This document shows positions 8,415 to 15,850 of a stretch of 28,306 nucleotides of DNA, in pieces; within the stretch, counting starts at the first letter, position 1, and the number at the start of each line of letters is the position of its first letter. A program made the translations under genes and the position numbers. The notes beneath the pieces were generated by a model. It was not told the origin of the DNA and searched no databases. It was given only the letters and a program-made list of their open reading frames with translations. Source of the stretch: an uncultured Mycoplasmatota bacterium. Its GTDB lineage: Bacteria > Bacillota_I > Bacilli_A > RF39 > UBA660. The stretch is from contig CAMMKE010000007.1 in the NCBI GenBank assembly GCA_946497375.1, forward strand, positions 1 through 28,306. Reading direction: 5' to 3'.

Positions 8415-8433
8415 TATTCGAATTTTTCGAATA
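8415..8433. promoter_or_regulatory. operator-like palindrome upstream of RhuM copy 3
   Basis: TATTCGAA-TTT-TTCGAATA, 8-bp perfect arms, 20 bp upstream of the probable -35 of RhuM copy 3. These 19 bases are identical to the core of the palindrome inside RhuM copy 2 (6860-6878). This makes it a candidate binding site for the copy 2 protein. The rest of the 8434-8549 gap shows no gene or clear terminator. Confidence 0.6.
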
Positions 8434-8549
8434 ACTTAATATAATAATTAATATTGCTAATTCAGCTTATTTTACTAAGCCATACTTTTATATAAATGTT
8501 TTAATGCTTATTATCTTAACATTAGAAAGAATGTTCGTCAATGATAAAT

Positions 8550-9317
8550 TTAAATAAATGTTAAAAATTCAAAAATATCACTAGTAGTAACTTTACTAAA
8601 GAAAATAATAAGGAAAGCGATTAAGATAAAAGGTCCAAAAGGTATCATATGTTCTTTATTTTTATAAAGTAAGTATAATGATACTGGTAATGCTATTAGG
8701 GATGCTAAAAAGATAGTTACAAGGCCTAAAAAAGGATCTATAACAAGTCCTAAAACAAAGAATAATTTAACATCTCCTCCACCTAAAGATTCTTTTTTAA
8801 ATAAAGCATTGCCTAGTTTCATTAAACAATACATAAAAAAGAAAAGTAATGCTCCACTTAATATAGATAAAAGTCCTCCAGTAAATCCTTTTAAGAGGAA
8901 CTCTAATATTATAATAACTACACTAAAAAAGATAATTACTTCATCAGGTATAATCATATAAGTTAAATCACTTGCAAAAATAATCATAGATAAACTGACT
9001 ATACATAAAGATAAAACCAAGTCTAGTGAAAAACCAAAACTATAATAAGATAAAGCGAATAAAATAGCAGTTACTATTTCTATAAAGGGATTTAATAAAC
9101 TTACCTTCTTATGGCAATATCTACATCTTCCCTTTAATATTATATAAGAAAATACTGGTATTAAATCATACCAAGCAAGAGTATGATGACAACTATCACA
9201 GATACTTCTATCATTAATAAACTTTTTATTAGTAGATAATCTTAATCCTACACAACAAAAGAAAGACCCAAAGACTAGGCCTATTATAAAGAAACAAATA
9301 ATATATAATACTTCCAT
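8550..9317 (-). CDS. prepilin peptidase (A24A, PilD/ComC type)
   Basis: A 255-residue polytopic membrane aspartic protease that cleaves type IV prepilin leader peptides after the conserved glycine and usually N-methylates the new N terminus. The cytoplasmic zinc loop has two CxxC pairs (C40/C43 and C65/C68). Catalytic aspartates are D117 (FASDLTYMIIPDE) and D182 in the GGGDVKLF motif. The remainder is six to eight hydrophobic helices. It lies 8 bp after the pilC-like gene in one operon. A matching substrate, with the GFTLIE motif, is encoded at 20048-20944. Confidence 0.95.
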   Translation of the reverse strand: MEVLYIICFFIIGLVFGSFFCCVGLRLSTNKKFINDRSICDSCHHTLAWYDLIPVFSYIILKGRCRYCHKKVSLLNPFIEIVTAILFALSYYSFGFSLDLVLSLCIVSLSMIIFASDLTYMIIPDEVIIFFSVVIIILEFLLKGFTGGLLSILSGALLFFFMYCLMKLGNALFKKESLGGGDVKLFFVLGLVIDPFLGLVTIFLASLIALPVSLYLLYKNKEHMIPFGPFILIAFLIIFFSKVTTSDIFEFLTFI

Positions 9318-9325
9318 ATAATCAC

Positions 9326-10780
9326 CTACTGAATCTTTCCATAAATATCAAACATTGGAACAACTATTGATAAAAGAATAGTACCAACTATTAATGCTAA
9401 GAATGCTATCATTAAAGGTTCAATAAAGCTTTGCATCTGTTTAACTAAGCTTTTATGTAAAACCTGATAATAATTAGCAACTTTTTCCATCATTAAACCT
9501 AGCTGTCCTGTCTTCTCTCCTGTTACAATCATTTCATAAGCAGCAACAGGAAAAGCCCAACTACCTTTAAATGATTCTGAAATATTAGCACCTTTATTAA
9601 GATTAATTATTGTTTTAGCAATTAACTCTTTATAAATTTCATTATTAGTAATTTTAGAAAGAACTTCCATACTATCAGTAATAAAAACACCATGATTTAA
9701 AAGTGAAGCGAAAGTCTTAGTAAAATTATATACTTCATTATAAATAAAGATTTTATTAAATACTGGTATATGCATAACAACTAACTGAACATTTTTTCTA
9801 AACGTTCTATTTTTCTTATATAGGTATATAAATATACCAACAAATATAATCAAGCCTATTATAATAATAAAATAATAATTAACAATAAAATCACTGGCAT
9901 TCATAACAAAAATAGTAATACCGGGTATGTCTGCATCATTATCTTCATACATCTCAACAAATTGGGGAACAATACTAACAAGAATAAAGATAATAACTCC
10001 AATAGCAATACATAAAACTATTATAGGATAAGTCATTGCTGATACCATTTGTTTTCTAGTCTCTTCTTTGGAAGTATAATATTCAGCCATATCATCTAAA
10101 ACAGATGTTAAGTCTCCAGTTAGCTCAGCAGTCTTAATCATATTAACTAAAAGCGTAGGAAACTTACCATTCTGTCTTTCCATAGCAGTGGATAAATTTT
10201 CTCCTTTCAAAAGTTCATAAACAACCTTTTGATAAATTTTTCTCTGTTCTGGTTTCTCACTTTGTTTTTCAAGAATTCTAACAGAATCTATTAAAGCAAT
10301 ACCAGCTTTTAGATAAGTAGACAATTGTGTTAATGAAAAAGAAAGATCAGCTGCATTAAACTTACCGCCAATATTAATATCTATATCATAAAACTTGCGA
10401 GGAGATACTTCCAGTACTTCATAGCCTTCATTTTGTAAAAAAAACTTTACCTCATCAGCACTAGGTCCTTCAAAAGTACCATTTATAATTTTACCATTAC
10501 TACCTCTTACTTTATAACGGAAAGAAATTTCAGGCTCTTTATTTATAGTTATCCTTTGAACGGAAGCTTCTTTTGTCGCACTCATCATTTTTTCAACCTC
10601 TAAAATAGCTGAATCTTCTTTAGCTTTCGCTTCTTTTCTTTTGCTTACCCCGCCTCTACTTAATTTATCTATAACAGCTAGCACACCACTGTATGCATAA
10701 TCCAATATACGTTTAGGAGAAAGTAGAATATAATGGACTACATGATATATAAAGATAAATGGCATTGCAATTATTTCCAT
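9326..10780 (-). CDS. pilC: type II secretion F / PilC-like pilus assembly protein
   Basis: A 484-residue inner-membrane platform protein of type IV pilus/competence systems. The usual family N terminus, FRYKVRGSNGKIINGTF, starts only at about residue 86. Two copies of the T2SSF domain follow (about 145-270 and 345-475), with membrane helices at VLCIAIGVIIFILVSIVP, a middle hydrophobic segment, and LIVGTILLSIVVPMF at the C terminus. The extra N-terminal 85 residues begin with a hydrophobic stretch (IIAMPFIFIYHVVHYILL) and a lysine-rich linker (SKRKEAKAKED), unlike typical PilC. No PilB or PilT ATPase gene is in this window. AGGAGG precedes the ATG. Confidence 0.92.
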   Translation of the reverse strand: MEIIAMPFIFIYHVVHYILLSPKRILDYAYSGVLAVIDKLSRGGVSKRKEAKAKEDSAILEVEKMMSATKEASVQRITINKEPEISFRYKVRGSNGKIINGTFEGPSADEVKFFLQNEGYEVLEVSPRKFYDIDINIGGKFNAADLSFSLTQLSTYLKAGIALIDSVRILEKQSEKPEQRKIYQKVVYELLKGENLSTAMERQNGKFPTLLVNMIKTAELTGDLTSVLDDMAEYYTSKEETRKQMVSAMTYPIIVLCIAIGVIIFILVSIVPQFVEMYEDNDADIPGITIFVMNASDFIVNYYFIIIIGLIIFVGIFIYLYKKNRTFRKNVQLVVMHIPVFNKIFIYNEVYNFTKTFASLLNHGVFITDSMEVLSKITNNEIYKELIAKTIINLNKGANISESFKGSWAFPVAAYEMIVTGEKTGQLGLMMEKVANYYQVLHKSLVKQMQSFIEPLMIAFLALIVGTILLSIVVPMFDIYGKIQ

Positions 10781-10806
10781 AGCACTTCCTCCTTATTCTT
10801 AAACTA

Positions 10807-10835
10807 ATTATATCACTCTATTTTTATATTCACAA
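10807..10835 (-). promoter_or_regulatory. promoter of the pilC-prepilin peptidase operon
   Basis: TTGTGA (10830-10835), a 17-bp spacer and a perfect TATAAT (10807-10812) with TG-A extension on the minus strand. Its -35 overlaps that of the divergent YqfQ-like gene promoter. Confidence 0.75.
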
Positions 10836-10858
10836 GTAGGAAAAATTAATCATATATT
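10829..10858 (+). promoter_or_regulatory. promoter of the YqfQ-like gene
   Basis: TTCACA (10829-10834), an 18-bp spacer and TATATT (10853-10858), 26 bp before the ATG. It is divergent from and overlaps the pilC promoter, so the two cannot easily be occupied at once. Confidence 0.45.
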
Positions 10859-10884
10859 AAAGTAAAGGGAAAGGTAGTGTTTTT

Positions 10885-11181
10885 ATGTACAATCAGTATA
10901 ATATGGGTATGCCTAATTATATGCCAAGAAGAGGAATTAATTGGAATAATATTTTAAATAATACCCAAAGAACACTTGGAATAATAAATCAAGCGATACC
11001 TATTGTTTATCAAGTAAAACCATTACTTAGCAATGCAAGAACTCTTTTTAGAGTAGCTTCTGCTATTAATAGTAATGATGATGAGGAAAGAAATGAAGAA
11101 ATAGATAATAATAATTATAGCGATAATGTAAGTTATGAAGAGACAAAAAAAGATAGCAATGGACCTATATTTTATTTATAG
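10885..11181 (+). CDS. YqfQ/VrrA-like protein
   Basis: A 98-residue protein. The N terminus MYNQYNMGMPNYMPRRG is rich in Asn, Tyr, Met and Pro. Residues 19-63 form a predicted helical segment (ILNNTQRTLGIINQAIPIVY, then QVKPLLSNARTLF), and the tail is acidic and Asn-rich. This order matches the YqfQ-like family of Bacillota, whose function is unknown, though similarity is only moderate. GGGAAAGG precedes the ATG. The last codons and the stop lie inside the terminator hairpin at 11145-11198, so the 3' end of the gene doubles as the terminator. Confidence 0.6.
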   Translation: MYNQYNMGMPNYMPRRGINWNNILNNTQRTLGIINQAIPIVYQVKPLLSNARTLFRVASAINSNDDEERNEEIDNNNYSDNVSYEETKKDSNGPIFYL

Positions 11182-11198
11182 GACTAGCTATCTTTTTT
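11145..11198. terminator. bidirectional terminator between YqfQ-like gene and GNAT remnant
   Basis: Outer stem AAAAAAAGATAGC (11145-11157) with GCTATCTTTTTT (11187-11198), enclosing an inner hairpin CCTATA / TATAGG. It has A-runs on one side and T-runs on the other, so it can stop transcription from both converging genes. Confidence 0.75.
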
Positions 11199-11729
11199 AT
11201 ATTTCTCTAAATAAATAGACATTTTCATTTATAGTTTGATTAGGTAATTTAAAGCTTCTATTAGAAACTAATACTCCACCCATATGTTTATAGAAACTAT
11301 TGGCATTAGTATTATCACTTAAACAACCAACAATCATACTATTAAAGCCCATTTTCTTAACTTCATCACAAGCTTTTTCAAAGAGTATTCTACCATATCC
11401 TCTATGTTTAACTTCATTAAGTAAATATAAGGCCTGTAATTCTCCTATATCTTTATAATTAATATCACGAGATTTACATACTTTAATAATTCCTACATAG
11501 TTATTATCTACTTTTAGAAGAAAAGACTTATTAAAAGGATTATTTAATGTTTTTTTATTCTTTCTATAGAATTATTAATTTTTTCTTTAGTATTAATTAA
11601 TTCTAGAAATTCATCATTAACTATCCCCTTATAAGTCTCTTGCCAGGCTTTAGCATTTACTATTACATAGTCTTTAATGTTATTAAGATTTAACTCTTTG
11701 TATATTTTTTTATATTTGCCCTTTCCCAA
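11197..11729 (-). pseudogene. GNAT acetyltransferase, frameshifted
   Basis: A GNAT-family N-acetyltransferase split by a frameshift in an A7 run near 11547-11553. The 5' part reads ELNLNNIKDYVIVNAKAWQE, then TYKGIVNDEFLELIN, and ends in ...SIERIKKH and a stop. Adding one A continues in frame as TLNNPFNKSFLLKVDNNYVG and then the acetyl-CoA-binding part GELQALYLLNEVKHRGYGRI. It runs on through NTNANSFYKHMGG to a normal family ending VYLFREI. No ATG with a ribosome binding site is visible. The 5' end overlaps the 3' end of the TPR gene by about 40 bp, so the original start may have been lost. A slip in a homopolymer could be real decay, phase variation or an assembly error. Confidence 0.8.
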
Positions 11730-12835
11730 TAATAATCCGCTTTATCATAATCACCTATATTTTGGTATAATTTAGCAATTTCAAATAAAGCATCACTATC
11801 ATCCTTTATTTCTCTTACTTTATCATCTACTACAATATTATCTTTTATCTTAGTAAAGTTTATGATTTTTGTATAATAACTTATAGCATTAGTACTATCG
11901 ACAATTTTTTTAAATACTCCTGCTAAAGCTTTTTCTGTTTTAAAAAGGATATCTTTTTTATGTAAATTATCATATTTATCAATTAATAATTGTTCGGCAC
12001 GTTTATATGATTCAATTGCCTTTGGATAATCTTCTTTTCTATCATAACAGGAGCCTAGAGCATAATGAGAATCAGCGAAATTAAAATCTGCTTCAATGGA
12101 TTTTTTAAAATATAATATTGGCTCTTCATATTTGCCATATCTAAAGTAAGAGGAACCAATTTTATAATATAAATATCCCATATATTTTGCTTTACCAACA
12201 ACATCAGCTCCTAAATTATCCTTAGCACTTTTATAATAATGAATCTCATCATCAAGAAATCTTATATCTTGAGAAACTATATTACCTTGTAATATCTTAG
12301 CATTGACAATATTTTTTCCGTTGTTTTTAAATATAATATTATTATTTATATCAGAGATAAGTTCTCTTGTATCAAAAGCAAGATCATAATTATTTTTTTT
12401 GCAAACACTATTAACTAACATAGCAAGGTAATTTCTCGAATAGGTATAATAACGATTAGTACCATCAATATTTTCTATTGCTTTAAATAGTCTTGCACAA
12501 GTTTTTTCGACATCAACATAATATAGAGCATTTGCTATTAGCATATATAAATTATTATTAATATATATATTAATTAATTTCTCTAATGATTGTTTATATT
12601 CTCTGTCTAAATCAAAACTTTTAATTAATTTATTTATATATGTTTCTTTTTCTTTATTATCCATCTTCTCTAAATTATCATTAACAGTTATAACTTTATC
12701 ATATTCATTATAACTTTCTTTATAATATGTATTACAATCACTTACAAACAAACCGATGAAACGAAAATAACTAGCTAGATATTCTCTTGTATATTTATTA
12801 TCATCTTCTGTTATTATTTTTATATCATTAATCAT
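11690..12835 (-). CDS. TPR-repeat protein of unknown function
   Basis: A 381-residue soluble protein. The C-terminal half has recognisable tetratricopeptide repeats (for example YYKIGSSYFRYGKYEEPILY, SHYALGSCYDRKEDYPKAIE, and ALFEIAKLYQNIGDYDKADY). The N-terminal 190 residues are helical and match nothing I know. It has no signal peptide or membrane span. The ATG at 12835 has AGGGGGG 4 nt upstream. The gene lies between thrS and the broken GNAT gene, and a copy of the GNAT 3' end (12849-12899) lies just upstream of it. The gene is therefore flanked by direct repeats and may have been inserted here. Confidence 0.7.
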   Translation of the reverse strand: MINDIKIITEDDNKYTREYLASYFRFIGLFVSDCNTYYKESYNEYDKVITVNDNLEKMDNKEKETYINKLIKSFDLDREYKQSLEKLINIYINNNLYMLIANALYYVDVEKTCARLFKAIENIDGTNRYYTYSRNYLAMLVNSVCKKNNYDLAFDTRELISDINNNIIFKNNGKNIVNAKILQGNIVSQDIRFLDDEIHYYKSAKDNLGADVVGKAKYMGYLYYKIGSSYFRYGKYEEPILYFKKSIEADFNFADSHYALGSCYDRKEDYPKAIESYKRAEQLLIDKYDNLHKKDILFKTEKALAGVFKKIVDSTNAISYYTKIINFTKIKDNIVVDDKVREIKDDSDALFEIAKLYQNIGDYDKADYYWERANIKKYTKS

Positions 12836-12848
12836 AATTCCCCCCTGT

Positions 12849-12899
12849 TTATATTTCTCTAAATAGATAAACTTTTTCTTTTATAGTTTGATTAGGACT
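12849..12899 (-). pseudogene. GNAT C-terminal remnant (second copy)
   Basis: The minus strand reads SPNQTIKEKVYLFREI-stop, against LPNQTINENVYLFREI-stop at the end of the GNAT gene at 11197. The two 51-bp stretches match at 44 positions and have the same orientation. This fragment lies 9 bp downstream of the thrS stop codon and just upstream of the TPR gene. It is the relic of a second GNAT gene or a target-site-like duplication. Confidence 0.75.
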
Positions 12900-12908
12900 A
12901 ACTATTTT

Positions 12909-14663
12909 TTATATTTTTTTAGTAGATATTTCATCTTTAAGTAAACTAATAAACTCATCTATACTTACTGTTGTAGTATCTTTTTCACCATGTCTTCTAT
13001 AACTTATAGTATTATCAGTTTTTTCTTTATCTCCAAGAATTAATGTATAGTTAATCTTTCTAGTTTGCGCTTCTCTTAGTCTATAACCTAACTTCTCATT
13101 ACGATTATCTAACTCTACTCTAATATCATTTTTCTTTAACTCTTCATAAACTTTATTAGCATATTCTCCCTGATATTCACTAGATACTGGTATCACGATA
13201 ACTTGTACTGGACTTAACCATAAAGGAAGATTACCTTTAGTCTCTTCAAGTAGGAAAGCAATAAATCTATCAAGAGAACCAAATACAGCTCTATGAATAA
13301 CAACTGGTCTTTGTTTACTTCCATCTTTATCAATATAAGTAAGTTCAAACTTCTCTGGTAATTGATAATCTAATTGAACAGTTGAAAGGGTTACATCATG
13401 ACCAATGGCACTTTTAACTTGAACATCAAGTTTAGGTCCATAGAAAGCTGCTTCACCTTCTGCTTCATAGAACTCTGCACCGATTTCTTCTAGAACTTCT
13501 CTTAGTTCTTGTTCACTTTTCTCCCATAACTCATCGTTACCAAAGTATTTATCTTTATTATTTTTATCTCTTAAAGATAGTCTAAAACTATAATCTTTAA
13601 AGCCAAAGTCTTTATAAACATCAAGTATTAAGTCAATAACACCCTTAAATTCATCTTTAATTTGTTCAGGTGTACAGAATATATGGGAATCATTTTGGGT
13701 AAAGGCTCTTGTTCTTTCAATACCACATAAGGCTCCACTTGCTTCATATCTAAAGTCATTAGCAATCTCGGCAATACGTAGTGGTAAATCACGATAGGAA
13801 TGAAGAGAATTCTGATACATCATCATATGATGAGGACAGTTCATAGGTCTTAAGACATATGCTTCATTATCTAACTCCATAGCAGGAAACATATCATCTT
13901 TGTAATGGTCCCAGTGTCCACTAGTCTTATATAAATCAACACTGCCAAGTGATGGTGTCATTACATGTTTATAACCATGTTCTAACTCTTTATTAGTAAT
14001 ATAATCAACTAGTGTACGTCTAACAAAGAAACCATTCGGTAACCACATAGGAAGTCCTTTACCTACTAAATCAGAAAACATGAAGATACCTAATTCTTTT
14101 CCTAATTTACGGTGATCGCGCTCTTTGGCTTCTTCTAACATCTCTAGATGTTTATTAAGGTCTTCTTCATTATAATAACATACTCCATAGATACGTTGTA
14201 ACATCTTATTTTTAGAGTCTCCCTTAAAGTATGCTCCACTTACTCTAAGTAATTTAAAATGTCTTAACTCTTTTGTTGACTCTACATGAGGGCCACGACA
14301 AAGGTCAGTAAAGTCTCCTTGAGTATAACATGTAATAACCTCATCATCTGGCATATTATTAATTAAATCTATTTTATAAGGGTCATCTTTAAATTTATCT
14401 AAAGCTTCTTCTCTAGTTAACTCATGACGAATGATTTTTTTATTTCCTTTAGCAATTTTTTTCATCTCTTTTTCTATTTTAGGTAAATCATCATCAGTTA
14501 GAGTCTTATCTCCTAAATCAATATCATAATAGAATCCATCTTCTATTACAGGTCCTACCCAAAATTTTGCCTCAGGATATAACTTCTTAACTGCCTCTGC
14601 TAGTAAATGTGCACAAGAATGATTTAGTGGCATTAATTTTTTATCTTCTTTTATATTTATCAT
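12909..14663 (-). CDS. thrS: threonine-tRNA ligase lacking the TGS domain
   Basis: A 584-residue class II aminoacyl-tRNA synthetase that charges tRNA-Thr. The editing domain starts almost at once (NHSCAHLLAEAV, H15/H19; later DLCRGPH). The catalytic domain has motif 2 (NDFRYEASG), zinc-ligand segments RPMNCPHH, QNDSHIF and VIHRAVFGS, and the C-terminal anticodon-binding domain begins near residue 485. The usual N-terminal TGS domain of about 60 residues is absent, as in some Mollicutes enzymes. AGGAGA precedes the ATG, 2 bp after the upstream unknown gene. Both genes lie behind the T-box leader at 15326-15551. Confidence 0.96.
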   Translation of the reverse strand: MINIKEDKKLMPLNHSCAHLLAEAVKKLYPEAKFWVGPVIEDGFYYDIDLGDKTLTDDDLPKIEKEMKKIAKGNKKIIRHELTREEALDKFKDDPYKIDLINNMPDDEVITCYTQGDFTDLCRGPHVESTKELRHFKLLRVSGAYFKGDSKNKMLQRIYGVCYYNEEDLNKHLEMLEEAKERDHRKLGKELGIFMFSDLVGKGLPMWLPNGFFVRRTLVDYITNKELEHGYKHVMTPSLGSVDLYKTSGHWDHYKDDMFPAMELDNEAYVLRPMNCPHHMMMYQNSLHSYRDLPLRIAEIANDFRYEASGALCGIERTRAFTQNDSHIFCTPEQIKDEFKGVIDLILDVYKDFGFKDYSFRLSLRDKNNKDKYFGNDELWEKSEQELREVLEEIGAEFYEAEGEAAFYGPKLDVQVKSAIGHDVTLSTVQLDYQLPEKFELTYIDKDGSKQRPVVIHRAVFGSLDRFIAFLLEETKGNLPLWLSPVQVIVIPVSSEYQGEYANKVYEELKKNDIRVELDNRNEKLGYRLREAQTRKINYTLILGDKEKTDNTISYRRHGEKDTTTVSIDEFISLLKDEISTKKI

Positions 14664-14665
14664 AA

Positions 14666-15325
14666 TTATTTTCTCCTTCCATAACTATAAATTTTATCGT
14701 GCTTAGCATTTCTATTATTCTTTTCGATAGGTCCATCATATTCTTCAAGACAATCATCTTGAAATTCATTTTTTCCTACTTGTGTTTCTAAATATATTTG
14801 ATAAAGTCTATTTCTTGTATCTATTAGTACTCTCATAGACAAATCATAATTTTCTTTGTCACCATTATTTCTATATTCAACCGCCATACTCTCTGCTGTT
14901 CTTTTCCTATTTCTTAATGTTTGATTCGTCCTTGTCATAGAAAAAGCTTCCAATTCTAAACTTCTTTCTCTAAAAAGCTTAGGATTTTTATAAGGTATAA
15001 CCCTACCTGTTTCATCTATAACATAAATATACTTTTCACCATCATAATCTTGCCTTTCTGCTTCTTCAAAACTAACTCTTTTTGGAATAGGTAAATTATG
15101 TTCGCATAAATAACCCATCATTCCTTTATGGGTTAAAACAAATCTAGTTATTTTCTTTAGTTTCTTTTTATCTTTTTTAGATATAGGAATACCTAACTTC
15201 TCCTTAACATCCAACTCTTCCATCGCTCTTCTTTGTTTTCTAGTTAAAGTTCTTTCATAAGGTTCTTCCAAATAACACTCCATAAACTTCCTTATATTAA
15301 CTAGTACTTTTTTACTTTTCTTCAT
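14666..15325 (-). CDS. basic protein of unknown function in the thrS T-box operon
   Basis: A 219-residue protein rich in Lys, Arg and Glu, without signal peptide or membrane span. The first 65 residues are very basic (for example TLTRKQRRAMEEL and SKKDKKKLKKITR), followed by a short beta-like stretch YIYVIDETGRVIPYKN, a long helical segment (SLELEAFSMTRTNQTLRNRK...) and a basic tail. I do not recognise the family; the charge suggests nucleic-acid or ribosome binding, which is inference. It is the first gene after the T-box and is followed by thrS after 2 bp, so its synthesis should rise when uncharged tRNA-Thr accumulates. AGGAGGG lies 4 nt before the ATG. Confidence 0.75.
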   Translation of the reverse strand: MKKSKKVLVNIRKFMECYLEEPYERTLTRKQRRAMEELDVKEKLGIPISKKDKKKLKKITRFVLTHKGMMGYLCEHNLPIPKRVSFEEAERQDYDGEKYIYVIDETGRVIPYKNPKLFRERSLELEAFSMTRTNQTLRNRKRTAESMAVEYRNNGDKENYDLSMRVLIDTRNRLYQIYLETQVGKNEFQDDCLEEYDGPIEKNNRNAKHDKIYSYGRRK

Positions 15326-15551
15326 AAGCCCTCCTATATAATAAAAAGGATGATACCACTAGGAGTGCCCTACACTACACGATACCATCCTTTTTTAACT
15401 TAATTTAGATAACGGCACTAACCGGAATTACTTTGCATAACTCTACTCATTAAGGTAGTAATAAAAGAGCTTTTCTTAACTTTCACCAACCGTTAAGTCT
15501 CTAAGATTAAAAGGATTCTTTTACCAAGTCCCTAACTAATAACGTATTTAC
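15326..15551 (-). promoter_or_regulatory. T-box leader (probably threonine)
   Basis: A leader RNA on the minus strand of about 225 nt. Stem I contains a CTTAAC/GTTAAG hairpin with a GGTTGGTGAAA loop (about 15477-15502). ATTACTACC follows on its 3' side, so ACU at 15457-15459 is a plausible threonine specifier. The conserved T-box sequence appears as AAAGGATGGTATCGTG (about 15377-15392; canonical GGGTGG-ACCGCG). Its 5' half also forms the terminator stem. Uncharged tRNA would favour the antiterminator and turn on the unknown gene and thrS. Confidence 0.85.
15343..15396 (-). terminator. T-box terminator hairpin
   Basis: AAAAAGGATG pairs with CATCCTTTTT across a stem that also includes GGTATC and GATACC segments. 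It ends in a U-run just before the ribosome binding site and is mutually exclusive with the T-box antiterminator. Confidence 0.75.
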
Positions 15552-15558
15552 AATTATT

Positions 15559-15586
15559 ATTTTACTACAAAATAGAAAGATGTCAA
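15559..15586 (-). promoter_or_regulatory. promoter of the T-box / thrS operon
   Basis: A perfect TTGACA (15581-15586), a 16-bp spacer and TAAAAT (15559-15564) on the minus strand. The predicted start is near 15552. Confidence 0.65.
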
Positions 15587-15637
15587 ATTATTTTTATAAT
15601 AAAACATAATTTCTATAAAAAAATGTATCTTGTTCGA

Positions 15638-15666
15638 TTGATTAATTATATCAGATATGCTATTAT
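15638..15666 (+). promoter_or_regulatory. promoter of peptide module 1
   Basis: TTGATT (15638-15643), a 17-bp spacer and TATTAT (15661-15666). The same spacing and -10 occur in module 2. The transcript starts near ACTAGGAATACCTAGT (15671-15686), a 6-bp stem with an AATA loop. Confidence 0.6.
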
Positions 15667-15747
15667 ATTTACTAGGAATACCTAGTATGGGTGTTTTACC
15701 TCTTTCTTTCACTTTATTAAATAGGGGGTTAGAAAGGGGAAATGTCT

Positions 15748-15816
15748 ATGAGTAAAAAAGATTTTCTAATCGCATCATTAGTAATAATAATTATACTTCT
15801 GATTATTTATAGATAG
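15748..15816 (+). CDS. 22-residue single-span peptide, module 1
   Basis: A tiny gene whose product starts MSKKDFLIASLV, continues as an unbroken run of Ile/Leu and ends IIYR: a charged N terminus and one membrane span. AGAAAGGGGA lies 7 nt before the chosen ATG; another in-frame ATG 6 nt upstream is too close to that site. Module 3 encodes a clear homologue of the same length (SKKDFLILSLI..., ending IIYN), which shows the reading frame is conserved at the protein level. Size, hydrophobicity and the facing antisense promoter resemble type I toxins such as Fst or TxpA, though the sequence matches none I know. A hairpin follows at 15822-15850. Confidence 0.7.
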   Translation: MSKKDFLIASLVIIIILLIIYR

Positions 15817-15821
15817 TAAAA

Positions 15822-15850
15822 CGCCCTATTACAACTTTGTAATTAGGGTG
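15822..15850. terminator. hairpin after the module 1 peptide gene
   Basis: CCCTATTACAA (15824-15834) pairs with TTGTAATTAGGG (15837-15848), one bulged base. AAAAAAACTTTTTTT follows ten bases later, so termination or RNA stabilisation is possible. Confidence 0.5.

Noticed and set aside
15822..15850. tRNA gene or riboswitch in the 15.6-16.2 kb gap
   Set aside because: The structures present are simple hairpins; I see no cloverleaf, CCA end or conserved riboswitch core other than the T-box upstream of thrS.
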